Shown here piece after piece: positions 34,117 through 42,833 of a stretch of 64,000 bases of DNA. Positions within the stretch are counted from its first letter, which is position 1; the number at the start of each line of letters is the position of its first letter. Made by a program: the position numbers and the translations under genes. This DNA comes from CAZPNX01 sp964588285 (lineage in GTDB: Bacteria; Edwardsbacteria; AC1; EtOH8), in contig CAZPNX010000004.1 in assembly GCA_964588285.1 (NCBI GenBank), positions 62,001 to 126,000 on the forward strand, written 5' to 3'. The notes under the pieces are model-generated. The model had not been told where the DNA came from. It worked only from the letters and a program-made list of their open reading frames with translations, and made no database searches.

Positions 34117-34190
34117 GCCCAACACGCGCTTGAATCTGACACCTCTTAGCTGCGCTTTGCGTTGCAGGTAAATCGCAGATCATTGGCTAG
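34117..34190 (+). repeat. Degenerate attC site 4
   Basis: Left end GCCCAAC (34117-34123, fits RYYYAAC). GCGCTTGAATCTGACACC pairs imperfectly with TTGCAGGTAAATCGC, and the right end would be ATTGGCT (34182-34188), where G is expected first. The layout follows attC 1 closely, so it is homologous but probably worn. Confidence 0.6.
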
Positions 34191-34232
34191 CTGTTGCAAA
34201 CGATAGTTAGTGTAAAGATAGGGATGTTAATA

Positions 34233-35478
34233 ATGATTATGTGTTCAGTTTCAGAGTTTTTAGGCGTACGTGGACGAGTGCTGGCAATTCTTGTTGTTTT
34301 TTTTTATTTTTCTGGCGTTAGGACTCTTTGCTTGCACAAGTGGTTCTACATTACCTATTGCGCCTGATATTCCAGCAGATGCTTGGAACCGCGACCCTGC
34401 CCCTATTATCACCGCTGGGGCTCGCGTGGATGATTTACTCGATATTGCGGTAGCGGACCCGGATGTGGTCTATGATATGGAAACGGGCGTGTGGCATCTT
34501 TGGTATTAAACTGGACAAGCGAGTACATACACGTCAAACGACAATCAAATGGTTATCCGTCACGCCCAAGCCACCGATGGCGGTTCTAGCTGGAGCATTG
34601 ACCTTAAGCCTGCGCTTACCCTGCCAGACAATCCTTCTGCTTGGGATGCCGCGTCTACGGAATCGCCGAGTGTAGTGTACGACTCAGCGGCTCCTAAAGA
34701 TAGACGGTATAAACTATACTATTCTGGCGCGAGCGGTCAACATCCAATGGGATTTCCGAATTACCAAATTGGTCTGGCCATTTCTGCTGATGGCCGCACA
34801 TTCAGACGACTTCCTGCCAGTGAATCGCCCTATAATCAGGCAGGGCTTGTCTTACGTATCGCTGAAGCGCTGCCAGATGTGGAAGCTCTGGCCGATGGAA
34901 TTATAGCCGATCCGGAGGTGCAACTCATCAATGGTATCTATCATCTCTGGTTCTCCAGTTTTGCCAATGATGCAGACGGTAAGATTCTCGCTTTTGGTAT
35001 TTCGCACGCAACATCCTCCGATGGTATCCACTGGAAACCAAGCGCCAATAATCCTATTCCAAGTCTGCGTAACGCCAACAACGCTGGGGGTCAGCAGCCT
35101 TCTGTTAGCTGGAATCCTGTGTTAAAACGCTGGGAGATGTTGTTTACTTCGGACACAGAGGATGAGATTGGGCAAATTCCTTCGACTTTCAACCCGGCTC
35201 TAGGCTTTTGGTTGGCAACATCGAAAGATGCTATCTCATGGGAAGTTGATTATAGGGCGCTTCGGGATGTATGCTGGCGGCCAAGCTCACCATACGAAGA
35301 ATATGGGCTATTGACTGGAGCCGAGATGGTCATCGTCAATGGTGCGCGCCACCTTTTTTACACGGGTTGGGGTAGTGTTGGCGTACCAGAAGGTTTTGTC
35401 GTTCCTGTCCGTGATAATAGAAAATATGTGCCAGCAGTATTAAACTTGATTCATGCCACAAAACAGGCTAATCAATAG
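34233..35478 (+). pseudogene. Broken lipoprotein gene resembling a five-bladed beta-propeller glycosidase (cassette 5)
   Basis: The main frame runs from the T-run near 34297 to TAG 35476-35478 and would give FIFLALGLFACTSGSTLP, a lipoprotein signal, followed by repeated W/Y-rich blades (VWHLWY, YKLYYSGA, YHLWFSSFA, LFYTGWG) as in GH43/GH32-like propellers. Two faults break it. A T-run (nine T from 34294) puts the upstream ATG region (34233/34239) in another frame, and an in-frame TAA lies at 34507-34509 just after HLWY. From ATG 34549 309 codons remain open. Sugar cleavage is only suggested. Confidence 0.65.
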
Positions 35479-35518
35479 AATGGAGAGTTTGTATTTTGGC
35501 GAGTTGTGATGGGTCGTC

Positions 35519-35642
35519 CGCTAACAAAGCATTGCACCGGTCTGCCTAACGCCCGAATTTTTAGAGATGGTACGCCAGCAAAGGTACTTGTAAGTGGGGC
35601 AAGTCTTGCTGGCTCGGCAGCCGGTAAATGCTGGCGTTAGAT
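35519..35642 (+). repeat. attC site 5
   Basis: 124 bases. Left end CGCTAAC, right end GTTAGAT (35636-35642, exact GTTRRRY). AGCATTGCACCGG pairs with CCGGTAAATGCT, with an unpaired base on each side, and the long middle forms further hairpins. The cassette junction at 35636/35637 lies ten bases before the next start codon. Confidence 0.85.
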
Positions 35643-35645
35643 GTC

Positions 35646-35978
35646 ATGTGGCTGCCGTTACTTGTCATAGTTTTCCTGGGAACGTTGGTTCTCTTGTTCC
35701 TTTTCGTGTGCCGCCGCCATGCTCCCGTGCATTTGACGCGGGAGCAAGTTGCTGCTGCATTTGCCAATGCATTGGATCTCGACACCGCTGGCAATCATGA
35801 TGAGTTTGACCTCTTCTTGGGACGGCCCATCGCCGATCCCGAACTGGAGATGCTGCGCAAGCAATGCCTTGCCGTTATCGAAGGCGATTCGAAGCCTGTT
35901 CCGGGCAGAGATCTCGGGCCGGGCGCAGAGCAGTGGCTTCGGGAGAGGCTAGCTGAGCTACGGCGGGAAGGTGCTTAG
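35646..35978 (+). CDS. Small single-pass membrane protein (cassette 6)
   Basis: 110 residues from ATG 35646. An in-frame ATG at 35628 lies before the cassette junction, so it cannot be the original start. Membrane segment at residues 3-24 (LPLLVIVFLGTLVLLFLFVC), then an acidic cytosolic part of about 85 residues ending AEQWLRERLAELRREGA. No family is recognised. The GC-rich base use is unlike cassettes 1-5, so the cassettes have different origins. Confidence 0.65.
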   Translation: MWLPLLVIVFLGTLVLLFLFVCRRHAPVHLTREQVAAAFANALDLDTAGNHDEFDLFLGRPIADPELEMLRKQCLAVIEGDSKPVPGRDLGPGAEQWLRERLAELRREGA

Positions 35979-35984
35979 CATGAA

Positions 35985-36048
35985 ATCTAACAATCGGTTG
36001 CAGCGGTCGGCTCGCTGCGCGGCCCGCCGCTGAACCGAAGCGTTAAAG
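35985..36048 (+). repeat. attC site 6
   Basis: 64 bases. Left end ATCTAAC (35985-35991, fits RYYYAAC), right end GTTAAAG (36042-36048). TCGGTTGCAGCGG pairs perfectly with CCGCTGAACCGA, leaving one unpaired G, and GGCTCGCTGCGCGGCC forms the tip. The array stops here, 20 bases before dapA. Confidence 0.92.
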
Positions 36049-36068
36049 CAATTATCTAAATAACAGCC

Positions 36069-36956
36069 ATGATCAAAACCAACTGGCAGGGTTGCTTCAC
36101 CGCCTTGGTGACGCCTTTCAAGGACAGAAAGCTCGACGAGAAATCATTGGAAAAACTCCTGGAGCATCAGCTTTCGGGCGGCGCCGACGGCATCGTCCCC
36201 TGTGCCACTACTGGCGAGAACCCGACCGTCAGGCCAGAGGAGTGGGCATATATAATGAAGGCGGCCGTGGCCAAATGCCGGGGCAAGGCTCTAGTGTTCG
36301 CCTACACCGGGAGCAATGATACCGAGGAGACGAAACGACGAACCGCCGAGGCGGAGAAGTTAGGCGTGGATGGATGCCTGGTGGTCACGCCCTATTATAA
36401 CAAACCGACCCAGGAGGGGCTCTATCATCACTTCAAGGCCGTGGCCGGGGCCACCAGGCTGCCAATCATACTCTACAATGTGCCCGGCCGCACCGGGGTC
36501 TCCCTAGAACCCAAGACCGTGGCCCGGCTGGCGGAGTTGGACAACATCGTGGCCGTCAAGGAGGCCTCGGGCAGCCTGGACCAGGTGTCGCAGATTATAA
36601 AGCTCTGCGGCGATAAGATCACGGTGTTCTCCGGCGACGATTCTCTGACATTGCCCATGGTGGCGGTGGGGGCCAGGGGCGTGGTCTCGGTGGTGGCCAA
36701 TCTAGCGCCGCATGACACCGCGGAGATGGTGAGGCTGTTCCTCCACGGCGATGTGGAGGGTGCCCGCAGGATCCACCTCAAACAGTTTCCGCTGGTCAAG
36801 GCCTTGTTCTGCGAGACCAGCCCGGGGCCGGTCAAATACGCCCTGAGCCTTATGGGCCTCTGTTCCCCGGAGATGCGCCTGCCGCTGGCCCCGGTCTCAC
36901 AAGCAACCGAGAAGCTGGTGGCCGAGGAGCTGAAGGCCTACGGTTTGATCGAGTAG
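36069..36956 (+). CDS. dapA: 4-hydroxy-tetrahydrodipicolinate synthase
   Basis: 295 residues. GCFTALVTPFKD at the N-terminus, CATTGENPTVRPEEW (GTTGESPT in most members), TPYYNKPTQEGLYHHFKAV with the catalytic Tyr, YNVPGRTG, and the Schiff-base lysine in IVAVKEASG. It condenses pyruvate with aspartate semialdehyde for lysine and diaminopimelate. It sits directly after the cassette array, so its promoter may have been affected; only 20 bases separate the last attC from its ATG and no promoter is visible. Confidence 0.94.
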   Translation: MIKTNWQGCFTALVTPFKDRKLDEKSLEKLLEHQLSGGADGIVPCATTGENPTVRPEEWAYIMKAAVAKCRGKALVFAYTGSNDTEETKRRTAEAEKLGVDGCLVVTPYYNKPTQEGLYHHFKAVAGATRLPIILYNVPGRTGVSLEPKTVARLAELDNIVAVKEASGSLDQVSQIIKLCGDKITVFSGDDSLTLPMVAVGARGVVSVVANLAPHDTAEMVRLFLHGDVEGARRIHLKQFPLVKALFCETSPGPVKYALSLMGLCSPEMRLPLAPVSQATEKLVAEELKAYGLIE

Positions 36957-37065
36957 GTTTTATCACAGACCGGCATCCCGAGAAGACTTACATCCGACAG
37001 GTTGAGGCGATGCTCAGAGTTTGGCAGGTATTGAGGCAGGCGAAGGTAATGGCTCATGAAAAGAC

Positions 37066-37110
37066 GTCACCCTTCAAACTGCCGTAGCAGGATGCCCAAC
37101 TCAGGGTGAC
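37066..37110. repeat. Palindromic intergenic repeat
   Basis: GTCACCCT (37066-37073) and AGGGTGAC (37103-37110) are exact inverses, separated by 29 bases. The same GTCA...TGAC plan is seen in the repeats at 7657 and 15632. It could act as the dapA terminator. Confidence 0.45.
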
Positions 37111-37127
37111 AGCAAGGATAGCCAAGC

Positions 37128-37568
37128 ATGCAGAGAGTGCCATCAAAAACAAAAGGATCGAAGCTGGTCCGCTTCGGGGTCTCCATCGAAGAGGGGCTGG
37201 TCAATAGATTCGACCGGTTGATCGCCGGCCAGGGTTATCATAACCGTTCCGAGGCCATCAGGGATTTAATCCGCGACCGGCTGACCGACCAGGCATCACA
37301 ATCCGGCGGCTCCATGATGGGGGTCATCGTCCTGATCTACGATCACCACCGGCCGAAGCTGGTGGAGAAACTTTTGGAGCTGCAGCACGACGCCGGGGCC
37401 GACATCGTGGCCTCCCAGCACGTCCACCTTGACCACCACCACTGCATGGAGACCATAGTGGTCCGGGGCACGGCCGCCAAGCTGGAGGCTCTGCAGGGCC
37501 GGATGGGTGCGCTCAAGGGAGTGGGCCAGTGCCGGCTGACCAAGACCAGCTGCCGGGCATTGCATTAA
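37128..37568 (+). CDS. nikR: Nickel-responsive transcriptional regulator
   Basis: 146 residues. Ribbon-helix-helix DNA-binding part at the start (VRFGVSIEEGLVNRFDRLI), then the NikR nickel domain with IYDHHRP, ASQHVHLDHHHCMETI and the ligands His-His-Cys in QHVHLDHHHC. It binds Ni2+ and represses nickel uptake genes. A palindromic operator overlaps the promoter at 38022-38071, 450 bases downstream, before a barrel protein, metal-binding lipoprotein and NicO-type permease, which are its likely targets. No copy of that operator is seen upstream of nikR itself. Confidence 0.93.
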   Translation: MQRVPSKTKGSKLVRFGVSIEEGLVNRFDRLIAGQGYHNRSEAIRDLIRDRLTDQASQSGGSMMGVIVLIYDHHRPKLVEKLLELQHDAGADIVASQHVHLDHHHCMETIVVRGTAAKLEALQGRMGALKGVGQCRLTKTSCRALH

Positions 37569-37578
37569 AGGGTTGATC

Positions 37579-38004
37579 ATGGACAAGAAGATATCCAACG
37601 GCTACCGCGGCGTGGTGAAATGGCTGGAACGGATCCTGGCCCTGGCGGTGCTGGTTGGGGTGCTGGTCTCGGCCGTTCACGGGGCGATATTCCTGGCCCG
37701 GGCCGACTGGTCGTCCACCGATGCCTTCTATGAGCTGATCTACCGGGCCCTGCTGCTGGTCATCGGCCTGGAGCTGGTGCGGATGCTGATCACCCATAGC
37801 TTAGGTGCGGTGCTGGAACTTTTAGCCTTCGTCATCGCCCGCAAGATGCTGAAGCCTGACCTGTCGGCCCTGGACGTAGCCTTGGTGGTGGCGGCCTTCG
37901 TGGCTCTGCTGGCAGGGCGCAAGCACCTGCTGAGCCGGTCCTGCTACCAGCCGGGGGAGTTGGCTGAGCCAGGGAAGGGTTCGGAAAAACCAAGGGACGG
38001 CTAA
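37579..38004 (+). CDS. PsiE-like membrane protein
   Basis: 141 residues from ATG 37579 (AAGGG six bases before; TTG 37573 is an alternative). Four membrane segments (about 15-38, 53-70, 76-98, 105-118), with the ALLLVIGLELVRMLITHS region and KPDLSALDVALVVAAFVALLAG typical of the phosphate-starvation-inducible PsiE family. Its function is unknown. It lies 10 bases after nikR and probably shares its transcript. It ends just before the promoter of the nickel uptake genes. Confidence 0.65.
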   Translation: MDKKISNGYRGVVKWLERILALAVLVGVLVSAVHGAIFLARADWSSTDAFYELIYRALLLVIGLELVRMLITHSLGAVLELLAFVIARKMLKPDLSALDVALVVAAFVALLAGRKHLLSRSCYQPGELAEPGKGSEKPRDG

Positions 38005-38021
38005 GGGCCGGCTTGGGGGCC

Positions 38022-38071
38022 TTGACAAAAAGCCTTGAACGTGCTACAATTTTCTAAATCGTAGCACGTTC
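38022..38071 (+). promoter_or_regulatory. Sigma-70 promoter overlapped by a perfect palindrome (probable NikR operator)
   Basis: TTGACA (38022-38027), 17-base spacer, TACAAT (38045-38050). The palindrome GAACGTGCTAC (38037-38047), 13 bases, GTAGCACGTTC (38061-38071) covers the -10 box, so a bound repressor would block transcription. From memory, NikR sites outside the enterobacteria are described as GTGTTAC-spacer-GTAACAC, which GTGCTAC-N13-GTAGCAC resembles. With nikR 450 bases upstream and metal uptake genes downstream, NikR is the best candidate. Confidence 0.75.
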
Positions 38072-38094
38072 ATTTTTTTTAAAAGGATATCGAC

Positions 38095-38796
38095 ATGACC
38101 GGAAAATGGCTCCTAGCGCTTCTGCTGACGGCATTCCAGGCCCTTCCCATGACGGCCGCCCGGCCTTTGGCCACCGACGACGCCGGCACGGTGGAGCCGG
38201 GGAAGTTCGAGGTAGAGTTGGGATACGAGCATACCCAGTGCCGGCCCGATGGACTTTGCCAGGCGCCCGGCTTTCAGCTAAAGCACGGCTTGACTTCGCG
38301 GATGGACATCGGAGTTTACTTCGGCCACGAAACCGCAAAGGATGCCGAGGGCAACACCGTTTCCTGGGGCACCACCCCATTGTCGGTGGGTCTCAAGACC
38401 TCGCTGCTCCGGGAGCATAAGTCGCTGCCCGATCTCTCGCTTTCAGCAGGATTCGGGACCGGCTCAGGCGGATGGTCGGTAAACGGCATCGCCAGCAAGG
38501 AGATCGCCGGCTTGGGGCTGCACCTCAACTTAGGCTACAACGGCTCGGGGGAGGCCATGGTTCATGGTAGTTATGGTTTCGGGCTGGCGGCCGAGTATAC
38601 CCTGTTTGAAAAGCTGCGTCTGTGCGCCGAACTGAATTCCGAGCTTCAAGACGACGGCCGTGAGGTTTTGGGAAACAGCGGGCTGGTGGGCGGCTCCATT
38701 GATCTGGGCTTCGGGTCCTGGGATCTTGGCGGGCGGCTGTTCGACAAGCGAGGGCCGCGCTGGGAGGCGGTTACCGGGCTGACCATGGGATTTTGA
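38095..38796 (+). CDS. Outer-membrane beta-barrel protein of the nickel/metal uptake group
   Basis: 233 residues. Signal peptide at residues 1-21 (LLALLLTAFQALPMTAA), then ARPLATDDAGTVEPGKFEVELGYEH, an opening shared with porin-like proteins of the MetA-type phenol-degradation/transporter family. The rest has regular amphipathic strands ending in TGLTMGF with terminal Phe, as expected for a barrel. It is first behind the operator-controlled promoter and may let metal complexes cross the outer membrane. The specific substrate is inferred only from the neighbours. Confidence 0.7.
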   Translation: MTGKWLLALLLTAFQALPMTAARPLATDDAGTVEPGKFEVELGYEHTQCRPDGLCQAPGFQLKHGLTSRMDIGVYFGHETAKDAEGNTVSWGTTPLSVGLKTSLLREHKSLPDLSLSAGFGTGSGGWSVNGIASKEIAGLGLHLNLGYNGSGEAMVHGSYGFGLAAEYTLFEKLRLCAELNSELQDDGREVLGNSGLVGGSIDLGFGSWDLGGRLFDKRGPRWEAVTGLTMGF

Positions 38797-38846
38797 TAAT
38801 TAAACCGCAGAGGACGCAGAGAACATAACACTTATTCAATAATACT

Positions 38847-39719
38847 GTGGATAAAATTACAATTCTGATAACCGCTGTGGCTCTGATAATGGGCTGCGGC
38901 GGACGGCAGGTCAAAAAGGAGAAGGTGATCGCCACCTCATTCTACCCCATGTATCTGGCCGCGGCCAACATCGCCGCCGGGGTGCCAGGGGTGAAGGTGG
39001 TCAACATAACCCGGCCGTTCACCGGATGTTTGCACGACTACCAGCTGACCACCGAGGAGGTCAAGACCCTGGCCGGGGCCGATGTCTTCGTGGTCAACGG
39101 CGGGGGCATGGAGTCTTTCCTGGACAGGATCACCGCCCAGCTTCCCGGACTCAAGATCATCGACGCCTCGGCGGGTTTGGAGCTGATGAAAGACGATAAT
39201 GGAGAGGCCAACCCCCATGTCTGGGTCTCGGTATCCGGGGCCATGGGCCAGGTTCGCAACATCGCCAAGGGCCTGGCCGAGGCCGATCCCCAGAACAAGC
39301 CGGCCTACCTGAAGAACTCCGAAGTCTATCTGAAAAAGCTCGATTCACTAAGGCTGAGGATGATCGAAGGCACGAAAGATTTGAAGGGCCGGGAGATCAT
39401 CACCTTCCACGAGGCCTTTCCCTATCTCGCCCGCGAGCTCGGTTTGAAGGTGGCGGCCACCATCCAGCGCGAGCCGGGGACGGCCCCCAGTCCCCAGGAG
39501 CTGGCCGAGACCATAGAGCTGGTAAGGAGCAAAAAGATAAAAGCCCTGTTCGCCGAGCCCCAGTACCCGTCCAAGGAGGCCGAGGTCATCGCCCGGGAGA
39601 CCGGGGCCAGGGTCTACATCCTGGACCCGGTGTCCACCGGCCCCATGGACGACCTCGACCACTATATTAAGACCATGGACAGGAACCTGGCGACGCTGCA
39701 GCAGTCGCTTTCCCAGTAA
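38847..39719 (+). CDS. ZnuA-like periplasmic metal-binding lipoprotein
   Basis: 290 residues from GTG 38847. Lipoprotein signal ending LIMGC (Cys at residue 17). Cluster 9/ZnuA-like fold: VIATSFYPMYLAAANIA, then CLHDYQLT with a ligand His, PHVWVS with a second, TFHEAFPYLARELGL with a third, and YILDPVSTG near the end, where the last ligand is Asp. Such proteins bind Zn, Mn or Ni. No ABC permease or ATPase gene is nearby; instead a NicO-type permease follows. NikR control suggests nickel. There is no His-rich loop, which argues against a zinc-specific ZnuA. Confidence 0.8.
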   Translation: MDKITILITAVALIMGCGGRQVKKEKVIATSFYPMYLAAANIAAGVPGVKVVNITRPFTGCLHDYQLTTEEVKTLAGADVFVVNGGGMESFLDRITAQLPGLKIIDASAGLELMKDDNGEANPHVWVSVSGAMGQVRNIAKGLAEADPQNKPAYLKNSEVYLKKLDSLRLRMIEGTKDLKGREIITFHEAFPYLARELGLKVAATIQREPGTAPSPQELAETIELVRSKKIKALFAEPQYPSKEAEVIARETGARVYILDPVSTGPMDDLDHYIKTMDRNLATLQQSLSQ

Positions 39720-39742
39720 CTTTATTGAGAGACCATAACAAA

Positions 39743-40456
39743 ATGAACAACGAAATCGCATTGCTGGCCACCACTGCCGCCTCCCTGGGACTGGTGCATA
39801 CCGTGCTGGGACCGGACCATTACCTGCCGTTCACCGTCATGGCCAAAGCCAGGGGCTGGAGAATGAGGAAAACGCTGTGGGTGACCTTCCTCTGCGGCCT
39901 GGGGCACATCGGAAGCTCAGTGGTGCTGGGCCTGGCCGGGGTAGTCCTGGGGACGGCGGTGGGAAAGCTCGAGGCCATCGAATCATTCCGGGGGAACCTG
40001 GCCGCCTGGGCATTGATAGCTTTCGGTTTGGCTTACGCCGCCTGGGGGCTGCGCCGCGCCTACCGCAATAAACCGCACCGCCATATCCACCAGCACGGGG
40101 ACGGCGCGGTCCACGAGCACCAGCACGGGCACATGGAGGAACACGCCCATGTTCACCAGGGGGAAGACAAAGCCTCGATAACGCCCTGGGTGCTCTTCAC
40201 CATCTTCGTATTCGGCCCCTGCGAGCCCCTGATACCGTTGATCATGTATCCGGCCGCCAAGCATAGCGCCTCCGGGATGGTCTTGGTGGCCGGCGTCTTC
40301 GGGGCGGTGACCATAGCCACCATGATGGCCATAGTCGGGCTGACAACGTTGGGCCTCGATCGCATTCCCTTGGGGAAGCTGGAGAGGTTCAGCCACGCTT
40401 TGGCCGGGACGGCCATCCTGCTGTGCGGGCTGGCCATCCAGTTCCTGGGGCTTTGA
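39743..40456 (+). CDS. NicO/UreH-type nickel permease
   Basis: 237 residues from ATG 39743 (TTG 39725 possible). Six membrane segments. The N-terminal TTAASLGLVHTVLGPDHYLPF has the HxxxxDH nickel motif, repeated later as CGLGHIGSS. Residues 112-138 form a His-rich cytosolic loop with about a dozen histidines. The C-terminal half shows FGPCEPLIPLIMYPAA. NicO-like permeases move Ni2+ or Co2+. It ends in a terminator at 40481, closing the nickel group. Confidence 0.85.
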   Translation: MNNEIALLATTAASLGLVHTVLGPDHYLPFTVMAKARGWRMRKTLWVTFLCGLGHIGSSVVLGLAGVVLGTAVGKLEAIESFRGNLAAWALIAFGLAYAAWGLRRAYRNKPHRHIHQHGDGAVHEHQHGHMEEHAHVHQGEDKASITPWVLFTIFVFGPCEPLIPLIMYPAAKHSASGMVLVAGVFGAVTIATMMAIVGLTTLGLDRIPLGKLERFSHALAGTAILLCGLAIQFLGL

Positions 40457-40480
40457 AGGGAGTGGGCCGCATTGCTCACG

Positions 40481-40509
40481 GCCGCCGGCGAAAGCCGGCG
40501 GCCTTTCTT
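40481..40509 (+). terminator. Intrinsic terminator after the nickel uptake genes
   Basis: GCCGCCGGC (40481-40489), GAAA tetraloop, GCCGGCGGC (40494-40502) form a perfect 9-bp stem followed by CTTTCTT. Confidence 0.85.
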
Positions 40510-40516
40510 CAGGCGG

Positions 40517-40545
40517 TTGAACGACAGGCATACATCTGATATAAT
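40517..40545 (+). promoter_or_regulatory. Sigma-70 promoter of queA, giving a leaderless transcript
   Basis: TTGAAC (40517-40522), 17-base spacer, TATAAT (40540-40545). The start of transcription is expected about 7 bases after the -10 box, at 40552, which is the A of the queA ATG. No ribosome binding site fits between them. Confidence 0.78.
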
Positions 40546-40551
40546 GCCCTC

Positions 40552-41601
40552 ATGCCTTCAGGACAACCGAAGCTGTCGGATTTCGATTATGATCTGCCGT
40601 CAGGGCTCATCGCCCAACAGCCGGTTGAGCCCAGAGACGCCTCGCGACTTATGGTCCTTCACCGGCCAACAGGCCTGATAGAGCACCGTTTTTTTTGCGA
40701 TATCTCCGATTACTTGAAGCCTGACGACCTGCTGGTGGTCAACAACACCAAGGTGGTGCCGGCCCGGCTGTTGGGACGCAAGGCGGGGACCGGCGGCCAG
40801 GTCGAGATCCTATTGCTGCGGCGGGTTGAGAGCGACACCTGGTCCTGTCTGGTTCGACCGGGTCGAAGGCTGCGGGTGGGATCGAGCGTGGAGTTCAACT
40901 GCGGCCTATCAGCCGAGATACTCGGTGTCCAGGACGGGGGGAGACGCCTGGTCGGCTTTAGGCTTGATGGGGGAAAGATCACCGGGGAGGATCTGGTGCC
41001 CATTCTGGAGAAGGTCGGCCATGTGCCGCTGCCGCCGTACATCGACAGGCCCGATGAGAAGGCGGATCGGGAAAGGTATCAAACCATCTACGCCCAAGAG
41101 CCAGGTGCGGTGGCCGCGCCCACGGCCGGATTGCATTTCACGCCGGAGCTAATGGCGAAGATCAGGGCCATGGGCGTCGCCGTGGCGGAGATCCTGCTGC
41201 ACGTGGGCTGGGGCACCTTCAAATCGGTAGAGGCCGAAGACATCAAACAGCACCGGATGGACGCCGAGTATTACCGGATCGGTTCCGCCGTCGCCGATCA
41301 ACTGCGACAGGCCAAGGCCGGGGGAAGCAGGATCGTGGCCGTGGGCACCACTACCACCCGGGCGCTGGAGGCCTATGCCCACTCAGGTAAAACCGAGGAT
41401 TGGACCGAGATCTTCATCTATCCGCCATACCAATTCAAGCTGGTGGACGCCCTGGTCACCAACTTCCACCTGCCCAAATCGACCCTGCTGATGCTGGTCA
41501 GCGCCCTGGCCGGAACCGAGCTGATCAAACAGGCCTACGCCGAAGCTGTCAGAGAGAGGTACCGGTTCTACAGCTACGGCGACGCTATGCTGATAGTCTG
41601 A
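40552..41601 (+). CDS. queA: tRNA preQ1(34) S-adenosylmethionine ribosyltransferase-isomerase
   Basis: 349 residues, normal length. FDYDLPSGLIAQQPVEPRDASRL at the start, VVNNTKVVPARLLGRK, APTAGLHFTPEL, HVGWGTFKSV and the C-terminal TNFHLPKSTLLMLVSALAG and YRFYSYGDAMLI are the signatures. It adds the epoxy-cyclopentane ring from SAM to preQ1 in tRNA, after TGT action. tgt lies 79 bases downstream. Its ATG coincides with the predicted transcription start, so it is probably translated from a leaderless mRNA. Confidence 0.96.
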   Translation: MPSGQPKLSDFDYDLPSGLIAQQPVEPRDASRLMVLHRPTGLIEHRFFCDISDYLKPDDLLVVNNTKVVPARLLGRKAGTGGQVEILLLRRVESDTWSCLVRPGRRLRVGSSVEFNCGLSAEILGVQDGGRRLVGFRLDGGKITGEDLVPILEKVGHVPLPPYIDRPDEKADRERYQTIYAQEPGAVAAPTAGLHFTPELMAKIRAMGVAVAEILLHVGWGTFKSVEAEDIKQHRMDAEYYRIGSAVADQLRQAKAGGSRIVAVGTTTTRALEAYAHSGKTEDWTEIFIYPPYQFKLVDALVTNFHLPKSTLLMLVSALAGTELIKQAYAEAVRERYRFYSYGDAMLIV

Positions 41602-41607
41602 TTTGTC

Positions 41608-41680
41608 GCCACAGAGGCACAGAGGCCCGGAAAAATCAGGTTTTCTTTCGCGAAAAGATCTGAACAAAAAGTGAGCCTTA

Positions 41681-41701
<21 letters not shown>
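41608..41701. repeat. Dispersed CACAGAGG / CCTCTTTGG type repeat before tgt
   Basis: GCCACAGAGGCACAGAGG (41608-41625) and GTGTCTTTGAGCCTCTTTGG (41681-41700) are of a common intergenic repeat type. Related pieces are ACCGCAGAGGACGCAGAGA at 38804-38822 and, inverted, CTCTGCGAGCTCTGCGGT at 57803-57820. Confidence 0.5.
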
Positions 41702-42823
<1,122 letters not shown>

Positions 42824-42833
42824 GTCCGGCCGA

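Noticed and set aside
36957..37127. NikR operator upstream of nikR
   Set aside because: No copy of the GTGCTAC/GTAGCAC palindrome is present there; only a GTCACCCT/AGGGTGAC repeat is seen.
40457..40551. preQ1 riboswitch before queA
   Set aside because: The gap holds a terminator and a promoter whose start coincides with the ATG, so no transcribed leader remains.
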